A stretch of DNA of 64,000 nt from assembly GCA_024663395.1 (NCBI GenBank), contig JANFAH010000003.1, forward strand, positions 868,001 to 932,000, given 5' to 3'. Within the stretch, counting starts at the first letter, position 1. The number at the start of each line of letters is the position of its first letter. The notes under the pieces were generated by a model that had not been told where the DNA came from, did no database searches, and was given only the letters and a program-made list of their open reading frames with translations. A program made the translations under genes and the position numbers. The stretch comes from Pisolithus tinctorius (Eukaryota > Basidiomycota > Agaricomycetes > Boletales > Pisolithaceae). Of this stretch, positions 21,744-31,953 are shown one piece after another.

Positions 21744-23077
21744 ATGGACGACGTCGATATTGGTGGTGATCATGAGGAGATTCACTGCCAATGCTTGCTG
21801 TGCCATATCGCTCTTGTCATCAATATCATCCTCTGCATGATCGGTCGTACTGAAGCACAATCTATGCCAATCCAAAGGATTCCGGAGCCTTACCACACAT
21901 CAGCACTAACCGGTGAGGAATGGCTTATCGAGCTCCTTGCAGGTCATCCAGAACAAATCTGATGCGAACTTGGTGTTCACGCTGATGTCTTTGCATGACT
22001 CGTGGAGGAGCTTCGCCAGATCGGTCATGGCAACTCTCGATTCGTTTCGCTTGAAGAACAACTAGCTATTTTCCTCTATATGAGTGTGATGGGTCTGACT
22101 ATCAGGCACGTCGGTGAACGCTTTCAACAGTCAAATGAGACCATATCTTGGTATGTCATCACCCTTAGTTTTCCGATACTTTTCTAACCTCCTTGATCAG
22201 GTACTTTCGCAAGATACTCTTCATCCTATTGTCGTCACCCTTCTATTCCACGTATGTCAAGATGCCTGGTGCTGATGATATTCAGCCAAAGATTAGGGGA
22301 GATAAAAGATTTTGGCTGTATTTCAAGGACGTGATTGGTGCATTGGACAGGAGCCATATCCATGCCACTCCGGCATCGGAGGACCGGGCGGTGTACCGAA
22401 ACCACAAAGGCTCCATATCGCAGAACTGCTTGTTTGCTTGCGATTTCCAGCTGATGTTTACATACTCGTTGACTGGTTGGGAGGGTTCGGCTACTGATGC
22501 ACGTGTATACCAGGATGCACGTGCGAAAGGGCTTGTCATCCCAACAGGAAAGTTTCTCCTTGCAGATGCTGGATTCCCCCTGTGCCCAGAAATTCTAGTC
22601 CCATACCGGGTGACTCGCTACCACCTCGCAGAGTGGCGCCAAGCGCATTTAAGGTAATTTTCTTTGAATTATCTGTCTTATCGTCCTGCTGATCTGACAA
22701 GACCCAGGAACAAAGAAGAGTTGTTCAACCTCCAGCACTCATCTGCGCGCAATGTCATCGAGCGAATATTTGGTGTCCTCAAGTGTCGTTTTCACATCTT
22801 ACTACTAAGCCCTGAGTACAACATCAACATCCAAGGCCGAATCCCCTCAGCACTCTGTGCACTGCACAACTTCATCTGTACTCATGATGCCGAAGAAGGT
22901 CCAATGCCAGGACAGGATGTCCACGTAGATGAGCAAGGTGCAGGAGGGCCTGGGGGATCAGCAGATGAGGGTGGAGCCGATGAAGATAATCCCAATGTAG
23001 GTCAGCTTGAAGCGGCATGCACTTTCCGTGACCAGATCGCTCAACATATGTGGGATGATTATCAGGAAATCATTTGA
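21744..23077 (+). pseudogene. Harbinger DDE transposase (HARBI1-like) with two in-frame TGA
   Basis: The frame opens at 21744 (MDDVDIGGDH), with a helix-turn-helix-like stretch around EEQLAIFLY and VGERFQQSNETIS. Two small GT-AG introns, near 22.15-22.20 and 22.65-22.71 kb, keep frame. The catalytic triad is visible: D in GALDRSHIHA, D in LLADAGFPL, E in NVIERIFGVLK. The C-terminus is acidic and Gly-rich and ends WDDYQEII. Codons TGA at 21961-21963 and 21994-21996 interrupt the segment between GHPEQI and LVEELRQIGHG. In family members I recall, Arg is common at such sites, so CGA to TGA is a plausible origin. In the family this protein cuts and joins the element ends together with the Myb-like partner. 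Confidence 0.85.
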
Positions 23078-23343
23078 TTGTGGGATCTCGGGCAATTGCC
23101 CTCAGGTAGCGATGACTATAGCTCTGATGACTCCATGAACATCAGTAGCGGTATGAGTGATATATCAATGTTGTAGACATGTAGTTCATTTGTTCCCATA
23201 CCATGCAATATACGTACATGTTCAGATCTCTCATGTGTGATGAAGGAAAAAAAGATAGATTGCGATAAAGAAAAAAAAAGATTGCGATACAGTGATAGCA
23301 GGTATGGGGGTACAGCAAACATCAAATCTACCTATAGTAATTT

Positions 23344-24798
23344 TTACTGTGTACTGGTCTGAGAACTACCAACCCCGAGTTTCATCCAATACTCCAGTTC
23401 AGCAAGCGCCAAACGATCTTCCTTCTTTGCCGTCCTCAAGTATACATCAGCGAAGCCGAGATTCTGCACGATCAACGATCGGATGAACGCTTTGATGGGA
23501 CTGGGGAAATCTTGGTCTTGATCGTCCAGTAGATGAATCACTTGTGCCCTCGTTGTTGACGCTTTATCAATGGCAGATGTCATCGACGTGTTGATCGATG
23601 AGGTGAGGAAGTTGATTGAGCCTTGTAGGCCTACCGCGATAGGGTTTGATATCGCAAGTGAAGGCAGAGGCGGAGGATTGCGAGAACGATGGGAACGGGA
23701 GCTTTTTGCGTAGTCCAAGGCGGCAGAGAGGTTGGCGCGTTTGTTGGAGGCAGGAGCAGTAGCAGAAATGTCGCTTGCATTGGCATATGGGAAAATGGAC
23801 ATGGTAGTTGAAACCTCGTCGTCACCAAGCATCTTGGTGTGAGACCACTTCCCACTAGATGGCAGAGCACTGGATGGAGGGATAGAAATGTCGGACGGGT
23901 TGATGGTAGACGGCGGATCGTCGAAAAATGGGAAATGGTTGTCGTCCGACCCGGGCGGGACTAGGGGAAGCGCTGGCACAGAATCGGCAGGCACTGAAGT
24001 AGATATGGGTTTGATGGGTGCAGGAGTGGAGGAGGGTGCGGATTCGGCAGGCGCTGAAGTGGAAGTGGTTGGTTGAATGGTTGGCACTCCACCATCTCCA
24101 TTGTCTAGGCTGTCGATGGTGGCATTGGAACTATCTGGACTAAAGGCGTTGGCCCCATGGGCACCACCATGGGGTATGATATCCGCAACGTAGGGATATA
24201 GATCCCATCCACTCGTTTTGAACTGGCGAATGAGGGGGTGACTCTAAGAGTGATCGTCAGTTCATCAAGCCATGGGGTTAAAAAATAAAAATGAAAATAC
24301 CTTCACAAAATCCTTGAACACCTGCTCAGCATGCTGACCCTGAATATTAGCCCCCTTCTTGTTGTCCCAGTGGGCTCCAGATGGTTGTGCTCGATAGTAC
24401 TCGATATCGCGATATATCTTTCGAATCTATGACAGAAGATCAGTAAAAATCACAAGCGGTTTACAACGCTGACTTACGTAGCCAGTCCACTTGTTTCTCA
24501 CCGCTTGATAGTTCTTAGGAGGTCCATCTGTGCAATAGTTGGTGATATGCAGGGCGGTGGCTTGATATGTAGCCATCTTGAAGTTCCCATTATCGCCTGC
24601 CTCATGCCGGTTGTCATGCAGGAACCTTACAAGAGCAGCGGTTTCTTCATGGTTCCAATGAACTCGTGGAGTGGGAGCACTAGTCTTATTAGGCATCGAG
24701 TGAGTTAGTGAATCCAGAGTGTACTGGGATACGAGGGCAACAACGGCGGCAGCCGATACCCAGGCAAGCCTAAGGTGATCCAGATCATCATAATCCAT
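23344..24798 (-). CDS. Harbinger SANT/Myb-like accessory protein
   Basis: Three exons on the minus strand, starting at 24798 (MDYDDLDHLR). Exon 1 carries a SANT/Myb-type helix set (HWNHEETAALVRFLHDN through AVRNKWTG). Exon 2 (about 24.30-24.43 kb) encodes a helical IRKIYRDIEYYRAQPSGAHW stretch. The last exon has a long Pro/Ser/Thr-rich linker and a C-terminal helical segment near LAELEYWMKLGVG. In the superfamily this protein binds the terminal repeats and aids nuclear entry of the transposase. No stop or frameshift was seen, in contrast to the transposase, so it may still be produced. It is convergent with the transposase, with about 270 bp between their ends. Confidence 0.75.
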
Positions 24799-25300
24799 CG
24801 CAGGACATGTTTCAAACTCAATTCAAACTCACTACGCGAACTGCCCCAGTGGAAAAACATGTACAAGCATTGAAGGAACTAATTGCGACTTACCCGAGGT
24901 TTCCGAACTAGCTCTAAATAGTTAGATATGTCCAATATATCAAAAAAGCGTCCGCTGTTTCTGTTTTTCCCCTATCACACTTTGCAATCATTTAGGCTCA
25001 TTAGGATGGGCAGAAAATCATTCATTTATGGTCCAATACAATTATAGTGCATTTAACTATCATATACAATGCATACATGGCAGGGACAGAGCCCAGGAAG
25101 GAAGGGGAGGCTGGGGGCAATGAGGGCAGTGTGTGGGAATGTTGGATATCAGGCACATTCCAAATGAGGACATGTTTTGAGAGTAATAGTGGCTGCGCTT
25201 TTTTATGCTTATGTAATTACATAAAATACGGAGGAGTGATGAAAATAAACTGTGGGGATTTGTGGGGAGAAACTCCTAGGGGGGGGGATCTCAGATCTTC

Positions 25301-25980
25301 AGATCTGCACTACTAGTGTATTGATGCATCACTACTGGTATATATGGCACTCTGTTTGGGTAAAAAATAATGTGCATGATACACAGTATACAATGTACAA
25401 TACACAATATACAATGCATGACACAGAATATACAATGCACGACACAGGATAATGCACAACACAGGATATGTGGCGCGAGGCGCGTGATGTTGGGAGTGCA
25501 CGAATGGTTGGCCATTTATAGAGGTGAACTATCCCAAGTAAATGTGGGGAGTGACAGTCTAAATGGTTTATGGAACAAGCAGGTAACTACATAGCATGGA
25601 CTCTATGATACTTTGATAGGAAGAGAGGTACACCATACTGCTGATCCCATGAAGCACCCATGGGATGATTCAAAATGTTAGAACTTCATAGCACTAGTTG
25701 ACCTGAAAGAACTCCTTGACAACCACTGCTGAATTTTTGTATGTGTTCCTCCTGTTAGTGTGGGACACCATAAATCATGCTGCAGAGATGACTGGCATTA
25801 ACTGTGGTGGAATGGGATGGGAACATCACTACATCGATGGTTGGAAGCCTTGGTAAATCATGATGCTGTGGGCATGGGAAGTCAAACCCTAACCCTAACC
25901 CATGATTGGTGACAATATTTGCTGCAAACTTCTCCATTCGAGGCTGCCCTCAGGAAGATCATTTGCTAGTATGGCGTAAA
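25301..25980. other. Non-coding stretch with short tandem repeats
   Basis: 25370-25475 holds a degenerate repeat of ATACAATGCAYGACACAG-type units. CCCTAACCCTAACCC at 25887-25901 looks like a short interstitial telomere array. No gene was recognised; frames here are repeat translations. Confidence 0.5.
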
Positions 25981-25984
25981 ATCT

Positions 25985-26111
25985 GCACATTTATTTTTTG
26001 CAGTTGCACTGCCACACTACCATGCCCATTCAACCACATCATTACCTTTTGCAGCTGCACTGCCACACCACCGTGCCCATTCGACCATGTCATTACCTTT
26101 TGCAGCTGCGC
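25985..26111 (+). repeat. 51-bp minisatellite, left part, cut by Gypsy G1
   Basis: Units of about 51 bp (TTTTGCAGYTGCACTGCCACAC, then CATGCCCATTC, then CATTACC) occur two and a half times before the 5' LTR and continue after the 3' LTR at 33708. Confidence 0.75.
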
Positions 26112-26638
26112 TGTCATAGTCGTGCCTCGACCCCGGCTGGACTCGGCCTCGTGCTCACTCAGTCCGGCCTCGGCCTCGCCAATCCTGTATCTCCAGTTGG
26201 TCTAGCGCAGTAGACACTGCTTTGCAGTGTCTGTCATTTCGGTTAAGTCCTGTCCCTGGTCCTGCCCCCGGTCCACCTGTCCCGGTCTCCGTTACCTTAG
26301 TCATACGTTAGTAATCCTTGTCTTACCAATCCTCTTAGCAATCCTTGCGAGACCGGCATTACCGGTCTCCGTACTATAGCTACTCTAGTATATAAGCTCG
26401 TAGATACTCGGCCTGTAGACTTCAGTCTGAAATCAACTAAGTTAACCCTGATAACCCTGCTTCGGCCTCGGACTCGGACTGAGACCCACGCAAGGGAATA
26501 GCGCTGTATCCTCAGTCGCTAAGTCCAAACAGTCCAAACATCTGCATCCTCGACTTCACCCCTGACCCTGACCCCTCGGCTTCGTGCCCGCTTCGGTCTC
26601 CGGTCCGGACTCAACCCGGACAATCCTCGTACTTGACA
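26112..26638 (+). repeat. 5' LTR of G1
   Basis: 527 bp, TG...CA ends. Contains two perfect hairpins, AGACACTGC-TTT-GCAGTGTCT (26212-26232) and GAGACCGG-CATTA-CCGGTCTC (26349-26369). Confidence 0.93.
26389..26395 (+). promoter_or_regulatory. TATA box in the 5' LTR of G1
   Basis: TATATAA about 20 bp after the second LTR hairpin. The same box is present in the G2 LTRs (47815-47821). This is the likely pol II core promoter of the element. Confidence 0.5.
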
Positions 26639-26676
26639 GTATTTCAGACTCGCCACTTGTGTGGGTCTAGAACATC

Positions 26677-28056
26677 ATGGCAACCAAGACTCGTTTTCAA
26701 CCTCCCCGTGGTCGTTCTGCCACTAACCCTGACTCCACTTCAGCCAGTGGGGCTCGCCGCAAAACAGCTCTAGCTGCATTGGGCACCACTAGGCGCTCCC
26801 CAGACCCTGTCAGTCCTTTCAGGGGCTTTTCAGCCCAGACATCCAATACCCCCACCCCACGTCATCCCACTGCTCCCATCCCCGAGGGTGACCCTGGCAA
26901 TGATGGGCCGGGCAACGATGATGATAACCACCCAGAAGATGATGACCCCGGTAATGACCCCAATGATAATGGTCCCGGTGATGATAATCCGGAAGACGAT
27001 CCGGACTTCCCAGACCCGGACACCGAACCCGTGGTCGCGGTTTTCGACAGTCTTGCGAAGGCCATCAAGCTGTTGGCTCGCAATACCCGTACTAGTCCTG
27101 AGTCCTCAAGCAGGACCAAGTTATGTGAGCCCGACACCTTTGGCGGCACCAACCCAAAGAAACTTCACGCCTTCTTCATCCAGTGCGAACTTAACTTCCA
27201 AGACCAACCCCGGGCTTTCAGGACCGACCGCGCCAAAGTCATCTTCGCGCAATCGTACCTCAAGGGTATGGCCCTTGAATGGTTCGAGCCGGACTTGCTC
27301 GGACTTGATGACCCCGACGACTGGCCTCTCTGGATGGACTCCTGGAGGGAGTTCGTCCTGGAGCTACAAACCACCTTCGGCCCCCACGACCCAGTTGCTG
27401 ACGCCGAGAGTCAGCTCGACCATCTACACATGAAAGATAACCAGCACATCAACAAATACGGAGTTGACTTCAATCGGCTTGCTTCGCAAGTCCGAGGCTA
27501 CGGAGATGGTGCGCTGTGCCATCATTTCTATTCCGGCCTCCCAGACCAAATCAAGGATGAGGTCTGTCGGGTTGGCAAACCCCGGACACTTCATGAGCTC
27601 CACCACCTCGCCCAGGAGATAGATGCACACTATTGGGAGTGCAAGGAGGAAGTCCAGCGGGCGAGTAAGCACCAAGGCTCGTCCAACTCTAGCAACAACA
27701 AGTCCGGCGGTTCCGGCAACAACAACCAGCCTAAGACTGGTCAAGATAAATCCAAGACCGGCAACAACAATAACAACTCCGGTTCTTCCCCTAAGCCGGC
27801 TTCATCGAAGCCGGGAAACAATAATAACAGCAATTCGTCCAAACCCGAGCCTAGCAAACTCAGCAAAGATGGAAAGCTTACCCCCGAGGAATGCAAGCGT
27901 CGCCTAGACGGAAACCTCTGCATGTTCTGCAGAGGGTCCGGTCATTTCGCTGACAAATGCCCCAAGAAAGCCGGAAAGGCCAAGGCTCGCGCCGCGGCCA
28001 CCACCGAGGCCGCACCGGCCTCGGGCTCGGGTTCTACCCCCGAGACAAAAAAATAG
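26677..28056 (+). CDS. gag: Gag of Gypsy G1
   Basis: 459 residues starting MATKTRFQPP. A basic and Pro-rich N-terminus is followed by a long acidic D/N/P/E repeat region (about residues 68-118). Next is a retrotransposon-gag capsid-like domain (about 155-320, with LNFQDQPRAFRTDRAKV and YLKGMALEWFEP), an N/S/K-rich linker, and a zinc knuckle CMFCRGSGHFADKC of the CX2CX4HX4C type (about 411-424). Gag packages the RNA into particles. It ends at TAG directly after an A7 slip site. Compared with G2, several Arg/Asp codons are altered in a CpG to TpG/CpA manner, for example CRG instead of CGG at the knuckle. Confidence 0.9.
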   Translation: MATKTRFQPPRGRSATNPDSTSASGARRKTALAALGTTRRSPDPVSPFRGFSAQTSNTPTPRHPTAPIPEGDPGNDGPGNDDDNHPEDDDPGNDPNDNGPGDDNPEDDPDFPDPDTEPVVAVFDSLAKAIKLLARNTRTSPESSSRTKLCEPDTFGGTNPKKLHAFFIQCELNFQDQPRAFRTDRAKVIFAQSYLKGMALEWFEPDLLGLDDPDDWPLWMDSWREFVLELQTTFGPHDPVADAESQLDHLHMKDNQHINKYGVDFNRLASQVRGYGDGALCHHFYSGLPDQIKDEVCRVGKPRTLHELHHLAQEIDAHYWECKEEVQRASKHQGSSNSSNNKSGGSGNNNQPKTGQDKSKTGNNNNNSGSSPKPASSKPGNNNNSNSSKPEPSKLSKDGKLTPEECKRRLDGNLCMFCRGSGHFADKCPKKAGKAKARAAATTEAAPASGSGSTPETKK

Positions 28057-31000
28057 GTAGCAGCTCCCAGGACTCCGCACAATCTGGGAGCTGCATTGAC
28101 TCCGGTTGTGCAAACTTGGAGGCTCGTCTCAACGTGTCCGCTCTTTCCAGTCCGAACTCCTTGACCCCGTATGTCACTATAGAAAACCCAGAAATACCTC
28201 GGCTTCGTACTTTAGTGGACTCCGGTTCCACCCATTGTTTTATAGATAATCAGTTTGTTAATCAACACTCATTTACCCCTTACTCGGTCTCACCAATCCG
28301 ACTCCGGCTCTTCGATGGAACGTCCACCTTCACTATAACCCAGGCAGTAGATGTCATTATCTGCTTTGCGTCCGGCGATGTCACCCCGGTAACCCTGTTT
28401 TTAGCCCCGTTGGATTCTGAGTGTAAGATAGTTCTTGGACATGACTGGCTCACCCGCTACAATCTGTTGATTGATTGGGTACTGAGTAGTCTAACATTCC
28501 GGACTCCTGCACAAGGAATGCCAACCCCGTCAACACCCCCTGTAAGCCCGGTCTCCACTGGCCTTCCTGACCCCGGTCCTAGTGACCAACCTGGCCTCGC
28601 GCCATCTGTACTGGTCTCCGACTCTCCAACTCGCACCCCTCTGAAGGCCCCTCTTGTTTCCCTAATCAATGCAGCCGCTTTTGTGTGCGCCTGTAAACTG
28701 GAAGGGTCTGTCCAGTTCCAACTTCAACTCCGTCCCTCGGACTCAGCTCAAGCCCGATCGGCCTTGGCCTCCCCTCCTCCAGCCTTACCCAACGTACCGG
28801 AAGAGTACCATGACTTCACTGATGTATTCAGCAAGGCCAAGGCCTCGGCACTCCCACCACACCGGGAGTATGACCTGAAGATAGAGCTCGAAGAAGGAAC
28901 AACCCCGCCATTAGGCACCATCTACTCGCTGTCCCTGGTTGAGCTCCAAGCTCTCCGGACTTTCATCGACGAAAACCTTACTACCGGATTCATTCGGCCT
29001 ACTTCATCCCCATATGCTGCACCAGTCCTCTTTGTCAAAAAGAAGGACGGCTCCCTCCAGCTTTGCATGGACTTCCGCGGCCTGAATAAAATCACTAAGA
29101 AGGACCAATACCCGCTACCGCTCATCTCCGACCTCTTGGACTCACCAAGCCGAGCCAAGATCTACACCAAGATTGATCTTCGGCATGCCTATCATCTTGT
29201 CCGGATTGCTCTGGGCGATGAATGGAAGACCGCCTTCCGGACTCGGTATGGATCCTACGAGTGGTTAGTAATGCCCTTCGGCCTCACCAATGCCCCAGCC
29301 GCCTTCCAACGCTTCGTGAATACCATTTTCGCAGATATGTTGGATGTCTGCATAGTCGTCTACTTAGATGACATCTTAATCTACTCCGGAGATAAGGAGT
29401 CTCACAAGCAGCATGTCCGAGAAGTCCTCCGCCGGCTTCGGCTTCACGGCCTTTATGCGAAGCCAGAGAAGTGTGAGTTCCACTTGGACTCGGTCGAATA
29501 CCTCGGATTCCACCTCTCCCCTGCTGGCCTCACGATGTCGAAGGAAAAGGTCCAGACCATCTGCGACTGGCCCGAGCCTCGCAAGGTCAAAGACATACAA
29601 TCCTTCCTCAGCTTCGCCAACTTTTACCACCGGTTTATCTTTAATTACTCGGACATCGTCGTACCGCTGACTCGGCTTACCCGCAAGGGGGCTCCTTGGA
29701 ACTTCTCCAAGGAGTGCTGCCGGTCATTTATTAACCTCAAGGCCGCCTTCACCACCGCGCCGGTCTTAACCCATTTCATCCCCGGAGTTCCCATCACCGT
29801 CGAGACCAACGCTTCGGACTATGCCATCACCGGCATCCTCTCTATCACTTGCAGCGACAGCCAGATCCATCCGGTCGCTTTCTACTCCCGGACTCTGATG
29901 GCCCCGGAGTTGAATTATGATACCCACGATAAGGAACTGCTTGCAATCTTTGAAGCATTCCAGACCTGGCGCCATTACCTTGAGGGCTCGGCCTCACCGG
30001 TCGATGTTGTTACCAACCACAAGAACCTTGAGTACTTTTCTACCTCTAAAGTACTCACCTGCCGCCAAGCTTGCTGGTCTGAATTCCTGTCTCAGGTCAA
30101 CATGATCATTAGATTCAGGCCCGGTAAACTCGGGGCTAAGCCCGACGCCCTAACTAGACGATGGGACGTCTACCCCAAAGAGGGGGATAGCGGCTATGCC
30201 CGAGTGAACCCGCAAAATCTGAGACCGGTCTTCACCCAAGAGCAACTAGCAATCTCCCTTCGTGCTACATACCTCGAGTACCCGGTCTTACGAGCAGTTG
30301 CCCTAATGGATGTCGAAAGGTTACACAATGATATCCTGACCGCACTGCCGGATGACCCGGTCTCACAAATCCACCTGTCCGACATATCAGATCCCCGGTG
30401 GTCAGTAGATGATACCGGCTTCCTTCGGCTTGATGGAAGGATCTACGTGCCGGACTCAAATGACCTCCGCCTTAGGGTCTTGCGCCTCAAGCATGACCAC
30501 CCTCTGTCCGGCCACTTCGGCCAAAACCGCACTTTAGAACTCATACAGCGTGAGTATACCTGGCCCAGCCTTAGGACATTCGTCAAAGACTATGTCCGGT
30601 CTTGCACGGCCTGCGCTCGGGCTAAGGTTCCCCGCCATCGGCCTTACGGCCTTCTCAAGCAACTCCCGGTGCCGGAGAAGCCATGGAATTCTATCTCTAT
30701 GGATTTCATTGAGCAACTTCCGGCCTCAACCGGCTTCATGGCCATCCTCGTAGTAGTTGACCGGCTTTCCAAGCAGGCCATATTCATCCCCACCCACGAC
30801 ACCATAACAGCCCCAGAACTCGCCAAATTGTTCCTACTTCATGTCTTTTCTAAGCATGGAGCGCCGGCCCATGTAACCTCAGACCGAGGCTCGGAGTTCG
30901 TCTCGCACTTCTTCCGGTCACTCGGTAAGGCCTTGGACATGCGCCTACACTTCACCTCGGGCTACCACCCCGAAGGTGATGGCCAGACCGAGCGGACTAA

Positions 31001-31772
31001 CCAGACTCTTGAACAATACCTCTGAGTCTATTGTAACTACCAACAGGACAATTGGGCCGAACTACTACCTCTGGCCGAGTTCGCCTACAATAACGCCCCT
31101 AGCGCTACTACCGGTGTTTCCCCTTTCTTTGCTAACAAGGGATACCACCCTAACATCTCGGTGTACCCGGAGCGCGACCTCACTTCCGCTCGGGCTCGTG
31201 ACTATGCAGTCGACTTAGACTCACTGCATCAATATCTATGGGAGGAAATGACCCTAGCACAGCAGCGCTACCAAGGACCGGCCGATGCTAAATGCATGCC
31301 AGCTCCGGACTTCAAAGTCGGCGACCAAGTATATGTCAAAGCCAAGTACTTCCGGTCTACCTGGCCTTCCAAGAAGCTCTCGGAAAAATACCTTGGGCCG
31401 TATCCGGTCATAGCTCAGGCCGGTACCCACTCCTTCACACTGCGCCTGCCGGACTCAATGCACACAGTACATCCGGTCTTCCACATGTCCCAACTCGAGC
31501 CGGCCATCCCTAATACCATCCCGAACTGGACTCAACCACCACCCCCACCAGTCGAGGTCGATGGTGACCTAGAGTTCGAGGTAGCAGAAATCCTCGACTC
31601 TGAGGTCGACTGGCGTCGCCGGTGTTGGCTTCAGTACTTAGTCCGGTGGACCGGCTACGAGGGGACCGATGAAGAAACTACTTGGGTACTCGCTACAGAG
31701 CTTGACAATGCTTCTGAACTCGTCCAAGAGTTTCACTCCAGCTATCCTGGTAAACCCAGCCCATATCAGTAA
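27957..31772 (+). pseudogene. pol: Pol of Gypsy G1 (PR-RT-RH-IN-chromodomain) with one stop
   Basis: The frame lies -1 to gag and covers the usual chromovirus order. Protease is LVDSGSTHCFID. Reverse transcriptase has FVKKKDGSLQL and the active site VVYLDDILIYS (about 29.35 kb). RNase H has the VETNASDYAI block, in which the first Asp of G2 (ETDAS) is Asn here, a catalytic-site change. The integrase zinc finger is followed by core SMDFIEQLP, TSDRGSEF and DGQTERTNQTLEQ. A chromodomain-like end carries FEVAEILDSE and LVRWTGYEGTDEETTW. A TGA at 31023-31025 falls where G2 has CGA. Together with the RNase H change this copy is probably dead. Confidence 0.9.
28047..28056 (+). promoter_or_regulatory. 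Candidate -1 frameshift site of G1 (A-AAA-AAA then TAG)
   Basis: In the gag frame the codons read ACA AAA AAA TAG, so the heptamer A-AAA-AAA sits immediately before the gag stop. A -1 slip enters the pol frame exactly. G2 has the identical arrangement (49466-49475). Confidence 0.65.
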
Positions 31773-31953
31773 GGACTGGTCTCAACCGGCCTTAGTCTCT
31801 GTTTCTGTTTTCTATCAGTATCTAGTTTCCTTTGATCTCTTACTTATTTTGTTTTCTCTTTCTTGTCTTCTCTTACTGTACTATAGAAGACCGAGACTGG
31901 ACACCGCCCATGACATTCGCAGGAAAAAATCTACATGACCGTACGATACGAAA

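Larger units (their letters stand above)
21619..24914 (+). mobile_element. PIF/Harbinger DNA transposon, complete ends
   Basis: Terminal inverted repeats of about 107 bp begin GAGCTAGTTTGGAAAC and differ at only two positions that I can see (T/C at GTTTGG and GTTTGC). The target duplication is TAA at 21616-21618 and 24915-24917, the 3-bp TWA typical of Harbinger. The paralogous repeat R2 at 34.0 kb supplies the empty site. Two convergent genes are inside, a DDE transposase and a SANT/Myb-like protein, as is usual for the superfamily. The transposase gene has two stops, so it is probably non-autonomous while the ends remain mobilisable. Confidence 0.9.
21465..25300 (+). repeat. Repeat R2, copy split by the Harbinger element and internally deleted
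   Basis: 21465-21618 and 24915-25300 match the two flanks of the insertion point in the uninterrupted copy at 33880-35390 (shared strings include AATTACATTACCAGTGC, GATATGTCCAATATATC and GCTTATGTAATTACATAA). Compared with that copy, about 960 bp is missing between GTAATAGTGGCTG and TTTTTATGCTTATG. Non-coding, class unknown. Confidence 0.75.

Noticed and set aside
26639..26676. Initiator-Met tRNA primer site after the G1/G2 5' LTR
   Set aside because: The sequence GTATTTCAGACTCGCC does not match TGGTATCAGAGC; the primer is not identified.
31023..31025. Programmed readthrough of TGA in G1 pol
   Set aside because: The sister copy has CGA, and the change fits the CpG decay seen throughout G1.
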